This document shows, in pieces, positions 1-7,648 of a stretch of DNA of 64,000 nt. Below the pieces are notes generated by a model. The model was not told the DNA's origin, did no database searches, and was given only the letters and a program-made list of their open reading frames with translations. Both the position numbers and the translations under genes were made by a program. Each line of letters opens with the position of its first letter. Position 1 is the first letter of the stretch. The stretch spans positions 1 to 64,000 of the IMG/VR virus record IMGVR_UViG_3300024351_000023. One strand, given 5' to 3'. Source of the stretch: a virus.

Positions 1-858
1 ATTTACTTGAGGAACCTCAATATAAACATTTTCATATCCATCGTTACCCACAAGGTCACGAATCTTATCTTCCAAAGACTCTGCAGTGCGAACTTCAGGT
101 TCTTCTTTTTCCCCAGAAGATTTTACGGGAGTTTCATCACCTTGAGCAGTGCCACCATAGGACTCTGAAGACTCTTTTTCAGAGGAGTTATCACTCTCAC
201 CTTCTTGCTCAGAAGAGGAGTCATTAGTCTCCACAAAATCACTTGCAGGAGACTGTGAATTTCCTTGAGTTTCGTGAGAATCAAAGTCAGCAACCTTCTG
301 CTGTTGTTCCTTTTCTTTTTTACAATAATTATAAAGTTCTTCAGCAGCAATCAGTGTATCTGCAAAACTTTCACAAGCATCAATGATATTAATGATTTCT
401 TTTTCCTCTGGAGTAAAATCAAGAGTCAAAAAGTTGCCAACTTTAAAATAAAGGTTAGCGCGGTCAGCAAGATTAAAAGTAGAAATATCTTCTTCTTTGA
501 GTTGAAAGAAATCTTCTTCGTTCAGTTCCTTATATCCATTAAAGAAAGTCTTAGCAAGACCAGCATACTTACGCTTCATCAGTTTTTCAATGCGAGCATC
601 CTCAACCACATTCACAAACTGCTGAGGAACTTTTGCAGTTTCGCTCCAATCCTCATCAGGAGTAAAGAGTGCGTGACCCACCTCATGACCAACCAGAAGG
701 TCATATACAAGGTTACTTGCCTTTTCCCACAAAGGCAGAGTCAGAACACGAGTATGAACATTGAAACAAGCAGTAGGAACCTTCTTGTGTTCCACCACAA
801 GGTCTTCAGTAGCAAGAAGTTTGGCAAGTTGAGATTTGATTTCGTGAGAGACTGCCAT
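1..858 (-). CDS. Putative zinc metallopeptidase-like protein, 3' end cut by window
   Basis: The frame runs open from an ATG at 858 to the window edge (286 codons), so the C-terminus is missing. Residues 57-63 read GHEVGHA, an HExxH zinc-binding motif (H58, E59, H62), followed about 25 residues later by NVVEDARIEKLM, which could supply a further ligand. Residues about 180-255 form an acidic Ser/Glu-rich linker before a new folded segment. Proteins with this layout occur in T4-like cyanophages next to gp46 and often carry a VWA-type C-terminal half; that half would lie outside the window. Substrate unknown; a role in particle maturation or host takeover is only a guess. I see no Shine-Dalgarno sequence. 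Confidence 0.75.
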   Translation of the reverse strand, partial: MAVSHEIKSQLAKLLATEDLVVEHKKVPTACFNVHTRVLTLPLWEKASNLVYDLLVGHEVGHALFTPDEDWSETAKVPQQFVNVVEDARIEKLMKRKYAGLAKTFFNGYKELNEEDFFQLKEEDISTFNLADRANLYFKVGNFLTLDFTPEEKEIINIIDACESFADTLIAAEELYNYCKKEKEQQQKVADFDSHETQGNSQSPASDFVETNDSSSEQEGESDNSSEKESSESYGGTAQGDETPVKSSGEKEEPEVRTAESLEDKIRDLVGNDGYENVYIEVPQVN

Positions 859-1027
859 GAGGTTTGTTTCGTATGAGACCATCATAAAACGAAAGGTCGC
901 CTTTTGGGCGACCCATGTGACGCTTTTTGAACTGGGCGAGTCGTGCTTTTGCTTGCCTCAGTGCTTGCGGTTTAAGTTTTCGTTTCTGTTCTTTCTTTGA
1001 ATGGTGTTTCCAGTTTGGGACTTGCAT
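806..1027 (-). CDS. Small basic conserved cyanophage protein
   Basis: This 73-codon frame begins at an ATG 15 bases after the gp46 stop and overlaps the start of the metallopeptidase-like gene by 53 bases. The first 50 residues are strongly basic and look helical (many Lys/Arg, with the tract GRPKGDLSFYDGL), and fill the space between gp46 and the next gene. I recall similar short basic proteins at this locus in other cyanophages. The overlapping C-terminal tail looks less natural, so the end of the protein or a frame error there is uncertain. No function can be assigned; nucleic-acid binding would fit the charge. Confidence 0.55.
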   Translation of the reverse strand: MQVPNWKHHSKKEQKRKLKPQALRQAKARLAQFKKRHMGRPKGDLSFYDGLIRNKPHGSLSRNQISTCQTSCY

Positions 1028-1041
1028 TGTTATTAAGTGGA

Positions 1042-2754
1042 TCAGACCACCATATGCGAAAAACCTTTTACTTTTTCAAACTTTATGACACTTTCAAATC
1101 TGTCCTCAAGACCTGTCTTATGAGAGATAACAAAAATGTTTGCGTCTTTAATTACATAACGAATGATTTTAAGAAACTCTTCGGTTCCAGTGGAATCCAA
1201 AGAACTATCAAAAATTTCATCAAGAATCATTAGATTAGTATTCACCGAGTTCTTCATTCTTGCAACTTCTCTCCAAGTAAAAAGAAGTGCTAGGTCGATT
1301 CTTTGTTTTTCTCCTTCACTAAAAGAAGCATAGGAGAAATCTTCGTGAATGGGTGACTGGACGGTTTCGTTAAACTCCTCATCAAGAGTAAAGTTAATAT
1401 AGAAGTCCATCATTTGCAGATAACGATTGACCTGCTGATTGATGAGTGGCAAATACTTCTTAATAATTTTGGATTTTACTCCACCGTCTTTGAGCAAACT
1501 ATACGAAAAATCGTAATAGTTGATTGTGTCTTTTTTAGAAGCGAGTTCGTCGTATGTAATTTTTAAGTTGTCTTTGAAGGATTCTAACTTCTCATGTTCA
1601 GAATTTCGGTTTGCAAGGTTCTCGGTAAGAACTTGAATTTCTTTTTCAAGATTTCGGATTTGTCTTTGTAATCCGTTAATCTTAATATTGTTTTGAGAAA
1701 TGCCATTCGTTAATTTTGAAATCTCCTTCGACAGAGTATTGAATTGACGCTCTCGCTCTTCTTCCTCTTTAATTGCCTCCTCTAGTTCTTTATAACCAGA
1801 TTGCAACTCTTTTGCTTTATTTTGAGCGTCGTTAATTCTATTTATTCTGAAGATCTCTTCGATAGACTGTGTGCAGGTGGGGCATACCGTATTCTCTGTA
1901 AAGAACTTATGCTCTTTAGTAATGGTAGATACTTTTTGAGAAATCTTACCCTTTAAGTTTCCAAGTTTGCGTAGTTTTTCTGCATATCCAACCAACTTAT
2001 CTTGCTCTCGAATATACTCATAAAGAGGTTCTTCTAAAGTACTATTCTCATTCATATATTGTTGGATTTCTTTATCCAAATCGGAAATTTTCCGATTACT
2101 ATTATCAATACTTTCTTTTCCGCGATTCTCAAGTTCTTCAATGAACTCCTGTTGCATTTTGACTTTATCAAGAAGAGATTCTTTCTTCAGTTCATAAACT
2201 TTGATTTCTTCTTTTGTTTGACGAATCTTTTCTTTGATAACCATATTCATTGAAGAAAAAATCTTGATATCAAGCAAATCCTCAATGACTTCTCTACGAT
2301 GTGCAGCAGAGAGTTGCATAAAAGGAACAAAAGTACTAGAACCCAGAATTACAATCTGAGTGAAGGACTTGTAGTTCATTTTAAGAACATTTTGCTCCAA
2401 CCACTTCTGCTGATCTAAAGCAGCGGCAGATTGATCCAAAGAAGTATCATTTCTCCAAATCTCAAAAAGTGCAGGTTTAATTCCCCTTACAACTTTCCAA
2501 TCAGCATTTCCAATCGAAAACTCTACTTCAACTCTACAGTCCTTTTCATTTACAGAGTTAATAAGTTGAGGTTTATTAATCTTACGAAATGGTTTTCCAA
2601 ACAAAGCAAATGTAAGTGCATCCAGAACAGTACTTTTTCCTGCTCCATTTGTACCGACAATGAGATTAGTTTTATTTTTTGTAAAATCAACTTCAGTGTA
2701 CTGATTGCCAGTGCTTAAAAAGTTTTTCCAACGAATAGTTTTAAATAAAATCAT
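1042..2754 (-). CDS. 46: gp46 recombination endonuclease subunit (Rad50/SbcC-like ATPase)
   Basis: ATPase half of the gp46/gp47 complex, which resects double-strand ends for recombination-dependent replication and helps degrade host DNA. The 570 residues show the SMC/Rad50 plan: Walker A GTNGAGKST at residues 34-42, a long coiled coil from about 170 to 420, a zinc hook CPTC near its middle, the signature SFSEGEKQR, and Walker B/D-loop LMILDEIFDSSLDSTG near the C-terminus. Length matches T4 gp46 (about 560 aa). The start overlaps the upstream DUF3110-type gene by 14 bases. It is the last large gene of the gp55-gp47-DUF3110-gp46 run. Confidence 0.97.
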   Translation of the reverse strand: MILFKTIRWKNFLSTGNQYTEVDFTKNKTNLIVGTNGAGKSTVLDALTFALFGKPFRKINKPQLINSVNEKDCRVEVEFSIGNADWKVVRGIKPALFEIWRNDTSLDQSAAALDQQKWLEQNVLKMNYKSFTQIVILGSSTFVPFMQLSAAHRREVIEDLLDIKIFSSMNMVIKEKIRQTKEEIKVYELKKESLLDKVKMQQEFIEELENRGKESIDNSNRKISDLDKEIQQYMNENSTLEEPLYEYIREQDKLVGYAEKLRKLGNLKGKISQKVSTITKEHKFFTENTVCPTCTQSIEEIFRINRINDAQNKAKELQSGYKELEEAIKEEEERERQFNTLSKEISKLTNGISQNNIKINGLQRQIRNLEKEIQVLTENLANRNSEHEKLESFKDNLKITYDELASKKDTINYYDFSYSLLKDGGVKSKIIKKYLPLINQQVNRYLQMMDFYINFTLDEEFNETVQSPIHEDFSYASFSEGEKQRIDLALLFTWREVARMKNSVNTNLMILDEIFDSSLDSTGTEEFLKIIRYVIKDANIFVISHKTGLEDRFESVIKFEKVKGFSHMVV

Positions 2755-3013
2755 GATCAGTGTTTGGAGGAATTACAATGTCATTTGGAGTAATCACTGC
2801 ATATTGATACCCATGCAGTTCACAAGTTTTTATCATTACTTCATCTTCAATTTCAATTACATGCATTTCTGGATATCCTTCTTCTTCTAACATCATAGCA
2901 TACCGAACAGCATCATCCTCTTCCTGAAAAAGATACAAAATATGTTCTCCCTCATCATCAATTACGGAATATGCTCCTTCAGTTTCTCTGCCATTGATTG
3001 TTAGAATAAACAT
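2741..3013 (-). CDS. DUF3110-like small protein between gp47 and gp46
   Basis: A 90-aa acidic protein whose N-terminus (MFILTINGRETEG) and segment EEDDAVRYAMMLEEEGYP match my memory of DUF3110, a family of small cyanobacterial proteins also found in cyanophages. It begins directly after the gp47 stop and overlaps gp46 by 14 bases, so the three are probably made from one message by coupled translation. Its sandwiching between two subunits of one nuclease is typical of cyanophages and absent in T4. Function unknown; modulation of the gp46/47 complex is an inference from position only. Confidence 0.85.
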   Translation of the reverse strand: MFILTINGRETEGAYSVIDDEGEHILYLFQEEDDAVRYAMMLEEEGYPEMHVIEIEDEVMIKTCELHGYQYAVITPNDIVIPPNTDHDFI

Positions 3014-4054
3014 TTAAACTAATTCACATGCCTCTTGATAAATTTCTTGCATCATTTTTTGAATGACTGATTTATCAAGACTAATTTCTGCCTCCTCAAT
3101 ATATCTATTCAGGATAGAAATAGTGTCTTCGCTTTCAAATGCTTCAAACTCTTCATGTTCTTGAATGTCAAAATTCTCAATGATTTTGAGTTCTGCAATG
3201 TTGGAAGAATAAAGTTTATCAATAAACTTTTCAAACTTTTTAGTGTCAGACTTTTTACGAACAACAACCTTTACGATCTTGTTTTCGTACTCACGAGTAT
3301 CAAATGTTTGATAGTTAGTGTCCTCATAATAAATGTTATGGAACATCTTATAAGGATTGTTTACATGCTCGTGAGTTATCGTTTCAGTATCAAAAATAGT
3401 GAATCCACGAGTATCACCAACATCAGTCCAGTAGATCTCATAGGGATTTCCTAAGTAAAAGACCGTTCCATCATTCGATCTAGTGTGATAGTGTCCCGAG
3501 TAGACTCTAGTGAACTTATCAAATAGTTTGCCCTCCAGACCGTGCTCCATGACGATTTGCTTATTAACTCTAAATCCCTGGAGTTCAAGGTGCCCCATCG
3601 CGCACGGGCAAGTTGTCTTTTTAATAAGTTTGAGAGTACTTTCCTCATTTTCTTGATTAATCCAGGGTATAAAAAGTGTTCGGAGATTATCGAGAATAAC
3701 TTCAGTTGGTTCCGAATATACCGTCACATTATCATACTCACGCAAAAGTAAATCAACTGCATTTACATTATTAGTGTTCTTATAATAAGCCGTATGATTT
3801 CCTACAATTGTATGGACCCTTACACCCATTTCTTGAAGACGGTCATAGTAATTATTTTTTGCCCAAGATAAAGCAGAGAAATCAATTCCCTTACGACTAT
3901 CAAAAGTATCTCCCATATCTACAACAGTAGTAATCCCTTGCTCTTCGAGTGTAGGGAAAAATACATTGTCGTAGAAATTTAGAAAATAATCATGAAAGAG
4001 TTTGGAATTCTTTCTCGCACCAAAATGTTGGTCTGTAATAATTGCTACTTTCAT
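3014..4054 (-). CDS. 47: gp47 recombination endonuclease subunit (Mre11/SbcD-like)
   Basis: Calcineurin-type phosphoesterase, the nuclease partner of gp46. Metal-binding motifs appear in order: TDQH (D8, H10), VVDMGDTFDSRKG, VGNHTAYY, a GHLE motif and GHYHTRS. The 346-residue length matches T4 gp47 (about 339). The ATG follows the gp55 stop without a gap, and the stop touches the DUF3110-like start, so gp55, gp47 and gp46 form one transcript. The complex processes DNA ends for the UvsY-assisted strand exchange encoded nearby. Confidence 0.97.
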   Translation of the reverse strand: MKVAIITDQHFGARKNSKLFHDYFLNFYDNVFFPTLEEQGITTVVDMGDTFDSRKGIDFSALSWAKNNYYDRLQEMGVRVHTIVGNHTAYYKNTNNVNAVDLLLREYDNVTVYSEPTEVILDNLRTLFIPWINQENEESTLKLIKKTTCPCAMGHLELQGFRVNKQIVMEHGLEGKLFDKFTRVYSGHYHTRSNDGTVFYLGNPYEIYWTDVGDTRGFTIFDTETITHEHVNNPYKMFHNIYYEDTNYQTFDTREYENKIVKVVVRKKSDTKKFEKFIDKLYSSNIAELKIIENFDIQEHEEFEAFESEDTISILNRYIEEAEISLDKSVIQKMMQEIYQEACELV

Positions 4055-4576
4055 TCAATACCGCAGTTTGCTGTGAACTCCGTCCTTGATAGAATTATAA
4101 TCGGAATAGTTCCCGCCGTCAATAGTGTTGTCGTCTGTGAAGACTTCCGAAAATCCAGACCTTTCAAGGATTTTATTTTTGATTTCCAATTGACGCTTTT
4201 CTCTTTGGATGCGACGAAGGAAAGCGTAGTGAATGATTTGAGTGAAGTATGCGAAAGGATTTTGTGACTTCTCCGGATTGAAATTGTGAATGTACTGAAC
4301 ACAATTTTCAATACCATCAGAAATCATATCTTCCTTGAACATGTAGTTCACGAAGTTTGGTTTAAAGGAAAGGTGATTCGCAATCTTTAAGAAACACTCT
4401 CCAATGTAGCGGGGAATAGGAGGTTTTGTATCCCAAGTCTTTGCACGGTCTTCTTTCGTTAATTCTCTGCCAAACTTTTTAATAAAAGTTATTTCAACAT
4501 CTTCACGATATTTGATGATAGCAGCAAGGAACTCTTTATTATTGACATAATGCTCTGACCTTTTTCTTTTGGCCAT
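4055..4576 (-). CDS. 55: gp55 sigma factor for late transcription
   Basis: Phage sigma factor that binds host RNA polymerase and recognises the short -10-only late promoters (ATAAATA-type) found throughout the structural module. Residues near the start (HYVNNKEFLAAI) align with the T4 gp55 N-terminus (YNYVNNKELLQAI), and EDMISDGIENC, HNFNPEKSQNPFAYFTQ and FLRRIQREKR match the sigma region 2-like core. I prefer the ATG at 4576 because the distance to YVNN then equals that in T4; an in-frame ATG at 4594 would add six residues. It is preceded by its own strong sigma70-type promoter, so it can be made before late transcription. Confidence 0.93.
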   Translation of the reverse strand: MAKRKRSEHYVNNKEFLAAIIKYREDVEITFIKKFGRELTKEDRAKTWDTKPPIPRYIGECFLKIANHLSFKPNFVNYMFKEDMISDGIENCVQYIHNFNPEKSQNPFAYFTQIIHYAFLRRIQREKRQLEIKNKILERSGFSEVFTDDNTIDGGNYSDYNSIKDGVHSKLRY

Positions 4577-4619
4577 GACTGCTGTGGTAATCATAAGTTT
4601 TTATCATTATTATGTATAG

Positions 4620-4648
4620 ATTATACCACTTATACAAATGCTTGACAA
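4620..4648 (-). promoter_or_regulatory. sigma70-type promoter for gp55
   Basis: On the minus strand TTGTCA (4648-4643), a 17-base spacer and a perfect TATAAT (4625-4620). The predicted transcription start near 4613 gives a short leader before the gp55 ATGs. This is the best host-type promoter in the left third of the window and sits in the only sizeable gap (4595-4699) of the replication/recombination block. Confidence 0.85.
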
Positions 4649-4699
4649 GGTATTCAAAAGTTGATACAATTACCTTTGTGGAGGTTGATAAGATAAGCT

Positions 4700-5092
4700 T
4701 TAACTATTTTTATAGAGTTTCTCTAATATCTCTTTAGCATCATTGACATTAGAGATATAACCCATTTTACGACTGATTTTTGATTGATTTATACTTTTTT
4801 TATCAGATTGTCGTACATAATTTTGATACATCATTATTATTTTTATATCTGAAGATTCGGAAAGAGTTAATACATCTTCAAGATTTATTAAAAACATATC
4901 TTCCTTTGTTGTTTTTAACCAAGGTTCTATTTTATATCCAACAACTCCCATTCTAGTAGTAACTTCGCTTAAAACAATGGGATTTGAAATAATCAATATT
5001 GTTCGATCTTCTTCTTCAGAGGCAGCAACTTTAGCAAATATTTCTTCCCCTGTTTTTAATTTTATTGTTGCATAAAAATCGTCTTCTATCAT
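4700..5092 (-). CDS. Conserved cyanophage protein with LSm-like N-terminus
   Basis: 130 residues, start overlapping the uvsW stop by 4 bases (ATGA), so translation is probably coupled to uvsW. The first 60 residues (FYATIKLKTGEEIFAKV, then ILIISNPIVLSEV) read like the beta-strand pattern of LSm/Hfq-fold proteins: short strands, a Gly-Glu turn and a second strand set. The rest is polar and ends in a helix. I recall homologues beside uvsW in other cyanophages without assigned function. If the LSm reading holds it could bind RNA, but no catalytic motif is visible. Confidence 0.8.
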   Translation of the reverse strand: MIEDDFYATIKLKTGEEIFAKVAASEEEDRTILIISNPIVLSEVTTRMGVVGYKIEPWLKTTKEDMFLINLEDVLTLSESSDIKIIMMYQNYVRQSDKKSINQSKISRKMGYISNVNDAKEILEKLYKNS

Positions 5093-6558
5093 TTTTTTAA
5101 ATTAATTGTAATTATATCGTAATTAAAATTCTCTTCATTATAGATCTTAATTCTTTCAATGAGATGATTTAGAGTATAATTTTTTCTTGCGTTATATGTA
5201 CAGTCATCAGCGATATCATAAAGTGTTGCTTTTACTTTGTCTTTTCCTTTTCTAAGAACTCGTCCAATGCTTTGAAGATTACGAATTCTTGATTTGCTTG
5301 GTGAGGCAAAAATAACATTATGTAAATTTTTGATGTTGATTCCGGTAGAAAAAGTTCCATAAGATGCAACAATAATTGCATTATTTTCTCTTTCTGTAAT
5401 TTCTCTAACCAATTCTCTTTCTTCAGCGTCAACTCCACCATGAATAAAAAATACTTTACGATCATTTCGCTTATTAGTATTTATCTTTTCAAATAAGATA
5501 GCTCCATGCGCTTCTACTCTTGAAAATAAAATAAGGGTATTTCCTTTTAAATCTAATGCAAGATTTGTAATAAATTTATTTCTTTGTTCATGAGAAATTA
5601 AATATTGAATCTCATCTTCATAAGTTTCAAATTTTTGTGGATTATGTTTTAAAACAATACACTGAATATCTAATTGTGATAAATGACCTTGCCTCATCAA
5701 TTCATCTGTTTTGGTAACTTTATAAGATGGACCAAATAACCCCTCTAAAACCCATTTATGTGTTTGTGTTCCATCAAGAGTTCCAGTAAAACCAAAACGA
5801 TATTTTGCATGATGAAGTTTGGTCATAATTTCTATCAAGGATTTGCTCTTGAAAAGATGAGCTTCATCGCCTATAATTACATTATATTCTTCAAAAAAAG
5901 ATCTCTCTAGTTTATAAACAGACTGCCAAGTTGTGATCGTTACAGAATATTCATTTGTTTTTTCTTTACCCGAATAAATACGGTGACAATATGAATCAGC
6001 ATCCCAACCATAGTCTTGGAAATCCTTGTACATCTGCTCTACCAAAGATGTCGTTGGAACAACTAGAAGAATTTTTTGTCCTTTATCTACATAATACCTT
6101 ACGAGGGAATAAATCATCAAGGATTTTCCTGAGGCTGTGGGTGATATCAATAATTTTCGGTTATGTCGTAGAGCATCGTATACTCCCTCTACTTGATACT
6201 CCCGTGGAGAATGAGCACAAATAGATTTCATATAGTCTTTTACACCTTCATATGAAATATTTTGATTTATTTCGAAAGGTTGTCCGTAAAATTTGTTATC
6301 TTCAAACTTATAAGAATATCCGTATTGATTGCAAAAATTTACAATTTTATCTAAGAGACCAACATATATTTGTTTCGATCTCATATCATATAAATGAATT
6401 TCTCCATTCCAATTTCTACCTCTATACTGAGGCATAAATTTTGCATTAGGAACCTCAAACTTAAAGTGATCTCTAAGTTCATACTCAATATGAGGTTCTG
6501 TATTGATTTTTAAAAATACTTCGTTTGATTTAGAAATAATAAGATCGGTTGTGTTCAC
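5089..6558 (-). CDS. uvsW: UvsW DNA/RNA helicase
   Basis: Superfamily 2 helicase that in T4 unwinds R-loops and branched DNA, shutting down origin-primed replication and promoting recombination-dependent replication. Seen: Walker A PTASGKS at residues 140-146, DEAH box in IIGDEAHLFKSKS near 230, FGFTGTLDG (motif III), and QSIGRVLRKGKD (motif VI) near 435. The 489-residue length is close to T4 UvsW (about 500). The start codon is GTG; an in-frame stop lies just upstream and no ATG occurs in the first 40 codons. A late promoter core lies 22 bases upstream, and T4 uvsW is likewise late. Confidence 0.97.
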   Translation of the reverse strand: MNTTDLIISKSNEVFLKINTEPHIEYELRDHFKFEVPNAKFMPQYRGRNWNGEIHLYDMRSKQIYVGLLDKIVNFCNQYGYSYKFEDNKFYGQPFEINQNISYEGVKDYMKSICAHSPREYQVEGVYDALRHNRKLLISPTASGKSLMIYSLVRYYVDKGQKILLVVPTTSLVEQMYKDFQDYGWDADSYCHRIYSGKEKTNEYSVTITTWQSVYKLERSFFEEYNVIIGDEAHLFKSKSLIEIMTKLHHAKYRFGFTGTLDGTQTHKWVLEGLFGPSYKVTKTDELMRQGHLSQLDIQCIVLKHNPQKFETYEDEIQYLISHEQRNKFITNLALDLKGNTLILFSRVEAHGAILFEKINTNKRNDRKVFFIHGGVDAEERELVREITERENNAIIVASYGTFSTGINIKNLHNVIFASPSKSRIRNLQSIGRVLRKGKDKVKATLYDIADDCTYNARKNYTLNHLIERIKIYNEENFNYDIITINLKK

Positions 6559-6579
6559 GATGATTCATTCATCTGTGAA

Positions 6580-6586
6580 TATTTAT
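6580..6586 (-). promoter_or_regulatory. T4-type late promoter core upstream of uvsW
   Basis: ATAAATA on the minus strand within AAATAAATATTC, directly after the uvsY stop and about 22 bases before the uvsW GTG. It matches the -10-only element read by gp55-loaded polymerase. The placement agrees with late expression of T4 uvsW. Confidence 0.6.
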
Positions 6587-7024
6587 TTACCCTAGTCCAG
6601 CGTTAAATCTCATAAATTCAATTGCATTCTTGATTTGATATGTTCTATTTTGAATCATTTTTAAAATGCTTTCAATATAAACAAGCATAGTGTCATAATA
6701 ATCTATTTTCAAACAAACAGTTGACAATTTTTCATCGGCATCCAAATATTTTTGCATAGTGTCTTTATCCCTGATTTTTTTGGGAAATGGATTTTCCACA
6801 TAAACATCAGGATCTGCCTTCCCAGAATAGTATTCATATCTTTCATGTCTAATATTTCTTTTTTGTTGTTCTGCTTTTTTTCTCAACAAAAAAATGGTAT
6901 TGTATAGATCAAAATATTTTGCGTGAAGGATGGGAATATTTGTAGATTCCGTATGAAGATTATCCATGTCAATTTTGGAGTCCTGCTCCCACATTTTTTG
7001 AATAGTATCAAGATCAAAACTCAT
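6587..7024 (-). CDS. uvsY: UvsY recombination mediator
   Basis: Loads the UvsX recombinase onto gp32-coated single-stranded DNA. The 145 residues match T4 UvsY (137 aa) at several points: RHERYEYYSGKADPD against the T4 LDYYSGRGDGD, KYLDADEKLSTVCLKIDYYDTML against the T4 LSADKDVLKVDTSLQYW, and the C-terminal TYQIKNAIEFMRFNAG. Start overlaps the gp3-like stop by 4 bases (ATGA). UvsX itself is not in the window. Confidence 0.95.
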   Translation of the reverse strand: MSFDLDTIQKMWEQDSKIDMDNLHTESTNIPILHAKYFDLYNTIFLLRKKAEQQKRNIRHERYEYYSGKADPDVYVENPFPKKIRDKDTMQKYLDADEKLSTVCLKIDYYDTMLVYIESILKMIQNRTYQIKNAIEFMRFNAGLG

Positions 7025-7581
7025 AAAGGATCGCCATTCAAATCTGTAATATTAAACATAGTATACTTGAAAGATACTTCTGCTGTAAAGTATTGAATGT
7101 CTGTTTCTGTAGCATCAAATTGTAATGTAGTCAAATTATAAGGAAACAAGTCTCTAAATTTTATTTTAAAGTTTGCATTTTGGCTGCTTGTTAAAACAGT
7201 TAAAGTTCCATCCGAATACAGATTCATCAATCCTTTTCTTGGTTGATTCATATTTGGATTTGAAGTTTGTAATTCGTATATTTCTTCCAAGGATTCGGGA
7301 AATCCAAGACCACGAATCCAGTTTGAAATTTCAGTGTAATTCGTCAAATCCTCATCAACTAAAAACCTAAGAGTGAAATCTTCAAACTCTATCTTTTCCC
7401 CAGGTTGAGGTATGTCTCTCAAATATGATGGTTGATTGGCAATTCCTAAAGTTAATCCAGGTATATTTGCAGAATTACTAAAAAAGGCAACTTTAGGTGC
7501 TCTATTTAAAATAAATTTAAATCCAACAGGTGCTAGAAAATTTCTATTCTGTATTTGATTCTTAAATGAGTTGGTCGTCAT
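7021..7581 (-). CDS. 3: Tail completion/sheath stabiliser protein gp3-like (tail-tube fold)
   Basis: 186 residues with tail-tube family features: PVGFKFILNRAPKVAFFSN near the start, IPGLTLG, then FEDFTLRFLVDEDLTNYTEI and WIRGLGFPESLEE. The same pattern (NFxxPxxF, DEDL, W-helix) is seen in the tube protein gp19. In cyanophages the gene between gp23 and uvsY is, as I recall, gp3, which caps the tail tube. Naming it gp3 rather than another tube-like protein rests on that memory and on position. A CTAAATA element lies just upstream and a strong terminator separates it from gp23. Confidence 0.7.
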   Translation of the reverse strand: MTTNSFKNQIQNRNFLAPVGFKFILNRAPKVAFFSNSANIPGLTLGIANQPSYLRDIPQPGEKIEFEDFTLRFLVDEDLTNYTEISNWIRGLGFPESLEEIYELQTSNPNMNQPRKGLMNLYSDGTLTVLTSSQNANFKIKFRDLFPYNLTTLQFDATETDIQYFTAEVSFKYTMFNITDLNGDPL

Positions 7582-7590
7582 TTTTTTAAA

Positions 7591-7597
7591 TATTTAG
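7591..7597 (-). promoter_or_regulatory. Late-promoter-like element upstream of gp3-like gene
   Basis: CTAAATA on the minus strand (within TATCTAAATATTT), 10 bases before the gp3-like ATG and immediately after the gp23 terminator. It is a one-base variant of the ATAAATA core. The position suggests re-initiation for gp3-uvsY after most gp23 transcripts stop. Confidence 0.5.
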
Positions 7598-7598
7598 A

Positions 7599-7626
7599 TA
7601 AAAAAAGAGACCCTTTTGGGGTCTCT
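7599..7626 (-). terminator. Rho-independent terminator after gp23
   Basis: On the minus strand a perfect 8-bp stem AGAGACCC/GGGTCTCT with a 5-base loop, followed by seven T residues. It sits 23 bases after the gp23 stop. A strong terminator here would make the abundant capsid mRNA a discrete message, as in other T4-like phages. Confidence 0.92.
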
Positions 7627-7648
7627 CGATAATCTTATGTGATATTGA

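Noticed and set aside
265-876. Plus-strand open frame of 203 codons
   Set aside because: It is antisense to the metallopeptidase-like frame, which has a recognisable HEVGH motif; the plus-strand translation is a Phe/Ser-rich shadow without a ribosome site.
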